A stretch of 47,248 nt of DNA, taken from IMG/VR virus record IMGVR_UViG_3300042446_002063, positions 1 to 47,248 of that record. The stretch is one strand, 5' to 3'. The position numbers and the translations under genes are program-made. The notes under the pieces are model-generated. The model was not told where the DNA came from, made no database searches, and worked only from the letters and a program-made list of their open reading frames with translations. The DNA comes from a virus. This document shows, in pieces, positions 23,301-35,300 of this stretch (the first letter of the stretch is position 1; every line of letters begins with the position of its first letter).

Positions 23301-26300
23301 CAGTGGTAATTCTAGCCCGTACTCATTGACACCGGGCACATACAATCCCATGGTACGGTCAACCCCAGTTAATCCTGTGGCCTGTGTGCTGCCTGGATAT
23401 GTGTATGTGGCTGGGTTAACCAATTGCCAATTTTCTAAATCAAATGTTGGGCCGACCACTGATGAGCTACCGTCAGCATTGAGTGCAGACCACACACGGT
23501 CGTCGTAACGAACCAAGGTACCGTTTTCGTAAGTGCCCTCACTACTCCAGGTCTGGATTGTGGTTTGATATTGGAATCGATCATATCGAATCACTGTACG
23601 GAATTGACGTATCAACCCGTTGGTCATACGAGGATATGCCACAGCACCCAGCCCATTGCCGCCGACAAACGCAACAGTAGGAGTTGAGCGGTATCCAGCA
23701 CCGTTAGCAGTGACATTTACTCCAATTACTTGTCCTGCCCCATTTAATACTGCTGTGGCCTGTGCTGCAACAGTTGGAGCAGGATCGTTAGGGTTGGGAG
23801 TTATTTCAACCACAGGTGGCTCAGTATATCCTGATCCAGTTTCAATTAACTCAATAGAATCGAGACTTAACAAATAATTATTGAACCATTGACTGTATGG
23901 CCAGGAGCTCCACACTGTGGAACTAGCCGGTAAATCACTTAAATTGTTAGTTTCAGAATTAAAAGAAGTACTGTGATCATATGGCAATAATATTGGGCTA
24001 GTGAACCCAGGCACTTGCAAACTAGTATTATAATACGCCGGCAAGTCAAAGTCAGTCATGTCTCCAAACCATTGATCAAAACCATTGTATCTCAAGTTAA
24101 ACTCGCGAATTTGCACATGATAAGGTTTAACTTCTTGAATATAATCCAACACAAATTCCTGGTTGTCTCGACTATAGTTTTGAAATTCAGTCAAGCTGCG
24201 AATTCTGTGTTCTACATCAATTAGAGAAGTCTTGATCAGCCATTCAGGTGCAGCAAATTCACTTAGTACAAAATTGAACATCAATGTTAATTGACGATTA
24301 CGCTCAATTGCCAAATTGTCAATAAACAATTCTTCATTGATAGCTTGTATAATCTTTCTTGTTTCAATTACTGGTTCTTGATCATAATACTGTGCGTCAA
24401 AAACTTCAACGTCAAAACCAAATCGTCCCAGTGCATAATCCCATAATTGTGCAGAAAATTCAATTGTGCCGTTTTGCAGACCCACACGATCAAACCCTGT
24501 GGCGCCTCGCAGATAAATTTCAAAATTACCCTGGCTGTTGGCAATGACTTTGACACTGCTGCCTACAGGAACATCCAATGTATTGAGTCCAGCGACATTT
24601 GAAACTTCTGCAATAATTTTGCTACTGCTGTTATATCCTGGCAGATACCAATTGATATAGTTCCAATATTGCGTGGTATTGTAGTTCTGAACTTGAATTA
24701 GCTGCAATAATCTCACTGTACCATCAATGGTGATTCTTTCTTCAACAGTGTAAATGGTCCATAATCCTCGATTGCTGGAGTCGCTGACCACTAGATAATT
24801 GTATCCCAACGGAACTGTGTTGAGATTTTGGAATCCTAATATTTCTAAATTGGCTACACGTTTGTTCCATTTTCCAGATCCTGCATTTGGTTCAGGCTCG
24901 CTGCTGTTTAACAATACAAATTGTCTGCTTTCAGCTATAGGATACAATGCCAACACCGAGTTAGCTCTTGTCAGGTAATTTTTCAATGCTGCAAATCTGT
25001 CCACAAACATGCTTTGACGTGGTCGGAATTGTACCCCATAGCGTTCTGCTGGACCAAGATTGATGTCTGGCACTAAGTTGCCATTTGTGTCAACTCCACA
25101 AAAACTGTCCTGCATTTTGCGGTACAAATTACTGCTGATGAATGCATCTTCACGGTCTTGCGCAACTAATTCGTATTCAACGTGAACATTGTCGTTAGTT
25201 AACTCTTTATCAAATTCAATGCTGATGATTGTATCTTGTGCATTGATGTAATCACCAGCATTGTACAGTGCAATAGTACTAGAGTTGATAGGTGCAAGAT
25301 AGGTAATGCCCGATGCTTTGGGATTTTCAATATAGTTAGAAACTGTGCTTACTGGTAGGGTTTTTCCATGTTGTGTGGCTGTGGCAGTTATTCCACGAAC
25401 CCAGAAATAATATTCAGTATTAAAAATACCTTGTGGACTGAGCACAGTGTTTACCACATAACTGTTGATGTCTAATGGTGTTCCTTCACCAACATAAGAT
25501 GCAGGAACTGTGGTACTAACAATCCACTGATAAACATCTACACTGCTGCCAGGGAATGTTTGCCCCCAACGTCGACTTGCATACACAATGTCATCTTGAT
25601 TGGGGTCAATGAATCTCACCGTACTGGTATCCCACCATGCTTGCCCAACTTGTGTTCGTCCCCATGTTGTGCCACGAATGCCAACAGGACCAACATTGTA
25701 ACTGGCAGGATCTACTGCACCAATATAGTCTAAATTTTGACGGGCAGCACCAAGAATCTTGCCTTGTAATGGATCAAAGAAATCATAATATTGTGTAGTA
25801 GCTGATGTAATTCTATCATATGAATACACTGAGTTCAACAGTCTAATATCCACAACTGGTTTTTGCTCTCGCAACACTGTCCATGCTGGAGTCCGAGAGT
25901 TGTTGGTACTAACAAACACACGACCGTAGTTGGCCAACATGGTACTGTCTTCCAGTTCATTACCTGGTGCGCCAGTGAATAGTACTCCGTCGGTGTAGTC
26001 CACTGCGGCGCCGTATTGATCTTGTGTTTGCACGTCTGGATTGTCAATTTGCTGACCAAACACAAACTTGTCAGGATTGGCTACTGATGAGCTGGAACTT
26101 GGCAGTAGATCATATGTATAAACTGATCCACTTTGTAATACTTGGTCAAAGAAATCTGTGGCGCCTTCGTCAAAGTCTGTGGTGTTTAAATCAAACACTG
26201 TGATTAGATATAGTGTGCCACGTGGAGCACCGACTACCAAATTCACAGCACTGTCATCAATACTGACACTGGTGCCAAAACCAGCAAAATCCACAGGGTA

Positions 26301-29300
26301 TGGACTTACAATGGTCTGTGTAAACACAAAAGTTTCAATCCCAAGATCGGCAAATGCTGTGCCTACTGAGCCTGGAGCCACTTGCAGTTTGTCGCCAACC
26401 GGTGCTGCGGCAGAGTTTTTTACAGCAATGGTCAAATATCCTGCAGCATCAACTGTTGCTTGTACATTGGGCACATCTACATTGATTTGTGCAGCCAGGC
26501 CACGTACTTGTGCGCTGGCAGTAATTGTGGTTGTTGTTATTGTTTTCCAGTATGAAGTATTGGTCAGTGCTGTGCTTGCAGGTACTGACTGCAAACTCAA
26601 GTAAATGGTAGTCACACCGCTGCTGGCAGTTTGATAGGTCACTGTATTTGCAGCATATCCAGTTGAGTTGTTCCAGGCGTTGGGTACCACAACATCTTGA
26701 TTGTTGACTCGCAATGTGTTGCCTCCGGTCAGGACAGAGTTGGCCACTGTGTTGGTAATGATACCAAATGCACGACTTTGATTGACGCTGCGTTCAACTG
26801 CACCGGCTTTGAATTGTTGCACACTGCTGTTGGGCACACCCACATACAAACTGCAATTGTAGCTGCAAAGATCAGTGTCGTAGCCGTAGTTGCTGAATTC
26901 TGCCTCAGTGTCTTGAGCTATTTCTTGTACCAGACTGAACCCATTGGTTTCAATTTCAATAATATCACCCACTTGCAGATCAGCAAGAATGGTAATGGTG
27001 TTGCCACTCACTGTGAAAGTGTTTGTTTGATTGGGGGCGGCTGCTTGCTCGTTGACCAAGAATGTGTTATTGACCAACACGCTGACTGGTGCAGACACTG
27101 AACCTAGCACTGTGAATGTCACACTTGATGCATCAGTGCCGTAGATAAAACGTTGAACATCTCGGTCATACACATACACGGTACCTGCTTCAACTTTGCC
27201 ATTGACTGTGTTGTTGGGTGCGCCGATCAGCACTTGTCGACCGTCTGTGCTGGTGCTGACACTGTAGCCAAAGTCATCGCCTGCTGCACTGCCAGCATTG
27301 GTGATTGTACCAGCATACTGGAAGTATCCTTCAGCACGTACAAGAATACTTGAACCAACTGCTGGAGAATTCAAAAATATCAAGTCATTATCCAAGGCAC
27401 TGTCGTTGCTGAAGATGTAGTCAATTTCAGGACGTTGTAACACGTCATCAACCAGTACTGAAAAACTATACAAGTTGTCCACAGCGTAAAAGTATTCATT
27501 CAGTGAGAATGACACTGTCAATGGCGGTGGTGTGTAGCTTGGTGTACCGTTGATCGCTGTGATGATTCCACTGTTTTCTGTAATGGTAAACGTTATGTCA
27601 TTGGCTGGGCTTGCGCCGCCATCAAAACTTGCTGCTGGAATTGTTATAGAATTGCCAGCAGTGTATCCTGTGCCGCCATTTTCAACGCTGACTGTGACTG
27701 TGCCTCTCACACGAGTCACAACAAAAGTTGCATTTGATCCGGTGCCGCCGGTGCCTGCTACTCCATAATACACTTGATAGTCCAGCAGTTTACGACTGGT
27801 TCTAATAATTTCAACTGCATCGCCAACAGCAGGCGCTGTAGCAAATACTACCGCAGTAAATGAGTTTATCACAGTGTAATTGGTGCCAAGCACTTGTTCA
27901 TCGCCGGCTACGCTCACAGTTAATTGAGTATCAGCATCAATTTTGATTGTGTTGCCAATAAAATAATTTGTAGTTGCTCCGTCGCCTAGTGTTTGCAAGC
28001 GCTGAAGTTCCCAATCAACACGACCGTATGCATACACTGCATTGGCACCGGGCGCACCAACATACAGCCAACGTTCGTCTAAGCTCACAACAACACTTTG
28101 GCCGAACTCTTCTGCGGCAACCAGTGATCCTGGTGTGGTCAACAACTGCCATTGTCCGTAAGGAATATTTCCTGGTGCGGCCAATTGTGGGTCTCGATAG
28201 ATGACCACAGCGTATCCATTGTTGAGCCCACCATTGGCTCCTAAACTGCCAGGTGCTCCGGCTGCTGCCCAGGTTTGATTGCCAAAGTCCACACTGGTAC
28301 CATATCCACGAGCAGCACTTTCGCCATCATACAATCCACCGCTTTTGTCTGTGACTGCCAGACTCAGCACAGCATCTTTGGGTGCTAGGGCCGATATTGG
28401 TGCATACACATTGCTGTCGCTCTTGACATACACATAAACACCGCCACGTTTGGGCAATGGAGTTAGTGAGTATGGCGTCCAGTAGGCAGTGTTATAGATA
28501 CTGATGCCTTGTGGTACAGGAGCAGGTGCATAGAAAAATTCTGTTTGGAACGGATCTGGCACATACACAATTGAAAATTCAACATACTCATTGGCAATGG
28601 CCCATTCGGTTGCGCCTACTGGGAATCGATATCTTGGACTGCCAACTAGTGCAGCAAAACGACTTTGCGCTTGTGTCACACTGCTGCCATATTGTTCACC
28701 TTCGTCAACTTCATCAGGTGCAAGGCTCAGCAATTCAGTGAATACTTCATTTTTTTGCAACACAGTCCACAAATCACTGCCGTTGTTGTCTACCCAAACC
28801 TTGGCACCCGGTTCAATAGTGTTGGCATAAGGCAAATTTAAAATATCGCTGGCTTGTGATACCCGTTGAGTTTCTAAAGTAAATCCAAGACCTGTACCAT
28901 TGACCACTGTACGATCGCCTGTAAAGCTAAAAGCAATGGTAACTGTGTCAAGGCTCACTACATCAAGTACTGTGTATACTCCGTTAACTTCTGGGTCAAA
29001 AAATCTTATCACCAACTTGTCGTTTACAGAAAGGCCATGTTGCTTAGAAAATATAACCAAGCTGGTACCATCTAGATTGTCACACACATGCGCAATTACT
29101 CCAGGAACAGATTCAGCTCGATAAATTGCCCAATCGTATGCATTTACTTTTGCTACCCAAACAGTCGTACCAACACCAATGTTGTCAATGTTTGCTGCTA
29201 AACTATCAGTGTTGTCAATATCAAAAACTGTGATATCAGCATCATTAAGATTTACGTAACCTGCTGTGGGTAAAGCAATGTCTGTAGGCAATGTGGTAGT

Positions 29301-32300
29301 GACTGGCAATATATTTGGAGAAGTAATGTTGTAACTTTCTTTCCAAATGTTAGACACTAAAATAGCTTGATCGGCTTGACTAGATTCCTGTGGATTAATA
29401 ATTTGTACTAGCCCAGGATTAGAGTCAAGCAATGCTCGATCTAAGCGCAACTGGAAGAAGCTACGATTAGCATTGGCTCCGTATACAGCACGTTGTACTG
29501 CCCAGTTTTCATAAATGCTGTAGTCTGCAGATTCTTTACCAAGGTTGGCCTGAGCAAACAGTTCAGCACTGAGTATGGTGCCTTTTGAGCCCAGGAACTG
29601 TCTATACACATTTAATTGACTTACATCGTCAAGATTCAGTGACGTCATGTACTGCCGTGGTCGGAATCCAATTAATCCATAACTCAACAGGTCATTATCG
29701 CCTTCAAGATTTGCCGTGTTGATATTGTAACTGTTTTGTAACTGATTGGCTTTGTTGGCCAAGTTAGGCAGCAGTCCCAATTCAATCTGTGTGTAATCAC
29801 TGGTCAACCAGTTGTTGGCATTAAACACTGCCGTGGGCTGTACAATGCTGCCAGCAGACCAGTAGGCACCTTTATACCGAACAATTTCGCCTTTGGTATA
29901 AGTGGTGTAGGAATTCCATTCTTGGATGTTGTCTTGATTGAGAATAAACCCTTGAGCATCAACAGAACCATTCCACTCAGTTGTAGTCATTGCAATCAAG
30001 TTCAAACGACTTTGACGAGCACCTGTTACAGGTTGATAGATCAAATCACCAAACACGCTGGCATTGTTCAACACAATCATGTGTTCGTAAGATGTATATT
30101 TTAAATCAATATAACTCAGTATTTGATCAGTTGCAGGTTCTACTGTGAATGTGTTGTCCAATCTAGTAATAATAAGATTGCGTGTGGGCAATTCTTTGCG
30201 GTTTTGATCCAATAATATATTGTCAGCAGTTTGTGCAGAAATACTATCTATCACAGCTTGTTCACGAGAGATGCTGAGTCTAAATGCCAAAGGATTTAAA
30301 TTGATTAGTGCATTGTCATCCCAACCTTGTTGACTCCAGTACAAGAACTCAGTGACCATTTGCGGCCAGTTCAACTCATAACCATTGACTTGATTATCAA
30401 AAATCAGTCCTTGTCTCTCTAGATATTGTCCATAACTCAACAAAAAATCACTCACGGCAGTTTCACTGGCAAAAATAAAACCATAAGGAATTTGTGTAAC
30501 AGTATCTGTGTAAAACGTAGGAACTTGCACAGTTATGCCACCTGCACTGTAAGTTTGTAAACGTCCAGAATACAGACTTTGAATTACGTTAAAATATGGC
30601 TGTGATGTGCTGTAGCCAAACACTGCATACCCGCCAGCAACTTTTTGTATCACCACTGATGAATAACTGGCACGATCAAACGGTTGATTTTTATACAACA
30701 CTAAGTCGTAACTTTCATCGGGAATCAAGAAAGTGGTATTGGTTGAGTTAGGACTAGATTTTTCGGTATAAATCTTAATATATTGTTTGTCTGAAAAACT
30801 GGCCATTCTATAACACAATCTAACATCCAACGCACCAAGATCAGCAGTAAGATCAGTAGTACTATTCAATCCGCTTTGTCGATTAAAATCTACTATCCAG
30901 TCAATATAGCTGGCTTTACTGGTGCCGTTGCCGTAGATTTCTAAATCATTGGCATCGAGTCTATAACGATTGTTGTAGAGATATTGATTTAAATCTGTGT
31001 CAAATTTGTACAAATCTCTATCAGCAAACAATGCAAAAAATTTGGCCGGACGGGTTAACGCCAACAGTCTCATGACAGCAAATGGATATGCGCTGGAATT
31101 CCACCATGATGCTTCAACAGGGCCGCCGTCTCCGAGACTCCAACTCTTGCGGAATGTGGTATCGTTGTAAGTGCCAACTACTGAATCAAATGGACTGAGT
31201 AATTCGCCTTCTGTGCCTGTGGGAATGACTGAAGTTAATCCAGGTCTTGCATATTCTGGAAGATAATATGGTGCAACCGGGTCTGCAACATATCCTGCTT
31301 CTAAGTCGTCCCACAACACCAAGTTGTCTTGTGTATATGGGCCTGGACCGTAGTTGTCTTGCCACCATATGGGCTCAATTGCAAGTCCCAACATTTCCCA
31401 AGGTGTCTCTTGAGGTTGTTGAGTGTCATAATAGTAGCGATAGATACCACGCCAGGCTCCCAGTAATGGGTCGTTATCTAACTTGCTTTGACTGCCACTG
31501 TAATTCCACGAAAACTCATTGGTTACTGAGTAATTTTGTGTTTTGTAATCCAGTTTGTTCCAAGCAACATAACTCAAAAAGTCAGTGCTCAAAATATTGT
31601 TAATGTTCTGTAAACTATACCCAGTGTCTCTGAACTGACCTGGAAGAACTTCGGCAATGCTGATTGGTACAGGATTTCCATCCAATTTCAAGTTGTTGAA
31701 TATTCTGGTTTCAAATTCCAACAACACATCATCCCGAATATCGCCAAATGTTCTAGTGATGCTGCCGTCATGTCCCACAATTACTGTTTGTGTACCTGAA
31801 CTGGTTTTTTGTGTAATAATCTCTGGACGGTATGCAGGATATAATCCTAATTTAGTAGGTGTGTTTGGGACAAAACTGCCATAGGTAGAAGAATATTCAT
31901 TTATTGTCAGGGTATTGCCCAACGACAATGTTGCCAATACAACAATTCGAGGACCATCTGTGGCCACTGTGTAATCAAGATCTCTGGTGAGTATCACATC
32001 GTTCAAATATACATTCATACCTTGATAATTGGCTGATGTGTAGTTGTACACATTAACAATATCAAATGTGTCATTGGTAGTATTTGATATAGTGTATGTT
32101 GTGGTCTGATACACTGCACCAGCAGGTATCATGTCGCTCCAATAAAACGGCTGTGATTCTACTCGACCTAAAGTAATTTCAGCCAATGCAGTATCTAATA
32201 TTTCACCAGTAGTTTGATACTGGACAACTTGTTGAATTGCAGTATTCAACAGTTGACCTTTGAATTTCAAATATTCGTTGCTGTTAAATTGCAAACTTGA

Positions 32301-35300
32301 AAATATATTGTATGCTTCACTGCGTAAAAAGTACCCAGCCAAGGTCAGTGGTGCGCTTTGCTGTAGTATGGTTAGTCCATATGGCACCAGATTTCCCAAA
32401 TCTCTAGTGTTATTTGCCCCGTTGATTGGACCAGAAAGTGTTGATAAATTTTCACAAATAGTTTCGTATTGGGTACGAATTGTACCTAGTGTAAAACTAG
32501 GGCTGTTAGTGTTCAATGGATTATTTTGTAAATTTATTGGTACTTGAAAAAATCCAATTTTGCTAATTTGATCACTTAGTATTAGTACTTCAATTACATC
32601 AGTTGGCAAGTAAGTGTCAGACAACGTGATTGTTGTACTGTTGGTGCTTACACTATAAGTGTATTGGCTTGGTTGAATAAATTTTGATCCTACATAGATT
32701 TTGATTGCGGGAAGCACTGAGGTAGTACCAACTGCAACATCTAATTTTAATGTTTGCCCAGTGTAGTTAAATTTAAATTGTTGGTATTGCTGACTGGTTG
32801 CAGCGGCTGTTTGCCAACCGATGAGTTTGCCAAATGTGGTACGGTCTATGTATTCTCTGGCCACACCAGAACTGATATCTGATGTGATTGACACATTGTC
32901 TTCTACATACAAAAACGTATCTTTGTACAAGTTGTTCTCAAACACAATGTCGCCAACGTTGTTGATGTTCAAATACTGTAATGGAAATTGTAAAATAGGG
33001 TCCAGTATGCCGGTGTCGCCTACAGCATAACTAAACAATTTGCTGCCTGTAAATGTGCTGGATGGATACTTGACTCGATCGCCAAAACTGATGCTGGCTA
33101 AGTCATAAACATTGAACAGTGGTGCTTGTTGTACTCCAGTTTTTTGTTGTGCTTCAGTCCATTCTACACCATTATACCAAAATGACACACCCTTTTGTGT
33201 GGTTCCTTCAAGACTTACCACACACTGATCAATCAATACCACACCATCATCAGCTACCACTAAATGTATAATGGGCTGTGCAATCAGTGGCGGCACACTG
33301 TCTGGAGTAATGAACTGTACAATATATACTTTGTTTCGTACTTCAGGATCTGAGTCAGCAGCAAAAATTACTCGTGAGCCATCAGTAAACGTATAGCCAT
33401 CAACACTGTATCCAGTACTTCCTTCAATGTTGCTCAATGCATCAGTTTCTGAAAAGTCAATAATGTCAACTGGTTGCTTACCTTCAGTTCCCATGTTGTA
33501 CAAGCGAATGCCAGATCTAAAATTAATAATAGGTCTTTTGGCTCGAAAATTATTGTCTAAAGAAATTTCAGTATTATTGTATCTAGCAGTAGCTTGTATT
33601 ACATCAATGTGAAACCAGCGATTACTACGAGTCCATGCATTCAAATCTTTGCTGGCACGATCAATTGTAAGATAATCTACTTCACCAGGTTCTGACGCAA
33701 TGGTGCTGTCACGAGCATCAACTACGTAAGTTTCGGGGGTGATGAAATTTCTCACTGGCAACAGTTCAATTGCAGTGCCTACACCAGAAATATAGAACTC
33801 ATTGTTGGCAAATGCTATTGCAGTAAATCCCACCACTGTGGCAGTGCTCAATTCAAACGTTGCACCATCAGCAACTGTGGCTATTGAAAATTGAATACCA
33901 TTGGCTGCAATAGTTTTGATGTAATAAGTTTGTCCAGCAACAATGCCGCCAGCTGTGGTGCCTAAAAATACAATTTCTTCGCCTTCATACAATCCAGCAG
34001 TAGAACTGCAAGTAATATAGTTACTACCGGCAATTGTAGCGGTACAAGTAAATGTAGTTGTGCCTGATCCATATGAAACTGGTAACACATCACCAGTGAA
34101 TCTTACTTTGAGTCCGTTGGTAAATGTTACTCCATTGGGACTGACATAATTTTTTTGTCCAATGATTTGATCAACAAAAATTGTATTAGCATCTGACTGG
34201 TCAATTAGACGAATTTTACCAAAAATTTCTGGGTCTGTACCGTCTTGATAATACAAATCATTAAGTACCGCTGTCAACAAAGGTATGCGTTGGAAATATC
34301 CTGTGGAGTTTTTATACCAACTGGTACTGCTATATGTATTGCCGTAACTGATGGTAAACTTTTGATTTAGTCCAACATCAGCAATTTTTGCCAGGCTAAT
34401 ATATTCCACACCATTGCGATCTACTATGCTGATTTGCCAAACTTGATATCGATCTGTCAGTGGCACCTCGGTAGACTGATCAAAGTTGATAGAATCATAA
34501 CTGCCAACTTGTCCATTTTGCCCGATCGTTGCTACAACCAGTGTAAGATCATTGGCAGGAGTTGCGCCGCCTAATTGATCTCCTGTTATTTTTAAAATGT
34601 TACCAACTGCATATCCATTCCCATTTGTTACCACTTGTATTTGTGTTTTGGTATCATATGAGTTGCTGCCTGGAAATAAATTTACATTAAGTACAGCGCC
34701 TGTGCCTGTGCCTGTCACTGACGTTACAGAAACAGAATTGTAGTTCCCATATACACTTATAGTTCCACCTGGCAGGGCCCAGTTAACTGGTAGTTGATCT
34801 AAATACTCATTTGTTGCTGGAGTGTTGGTAACGCTTATTGAGGTTGATGTTGAATTTGTAACAATAAAGTCACCGTTGTATATGCTAGGCGTTACCCCAG
34901 CAATACGTACTCGATCTCCAACCAACGGTGGGTATAATTCAGACGCAAAACTAAAAGTAGTAACGCCTGTTATATCTGTTGTGATTCCAACAATTCCCAC
35001 TGGTGTTCGCCGACTGCCTGTGGGGGATAAAAATCCTAATTGAAACAACGGGTCATATAATGTAGTTTCGATCCAACCACCATCTTCAGCATCTGTGATG
35101 GGATTTGTAAACACCAGTGTACGAGCATCAAGATATGTGGTTCCGTCGATGCCGCCATAGGTGGTAATAAACTGTTCTAATGGTTGGTTGTTGATTTGAT
35201 CAAATTGTAAATCAGTCAACAGATCAATTGGGCCTACATCAGGAAGATCATAATAGAATTGTTGTGCTGTTTTTTGTGGTACGTTAAAAGAAACAACACC

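Noticed and set aside
26158-26604. Plus-strand open frame of 148 aa opposite the giant gene
   Set aside because: Low-complexity antisense shadow of the continuous giant frame; no family signature.
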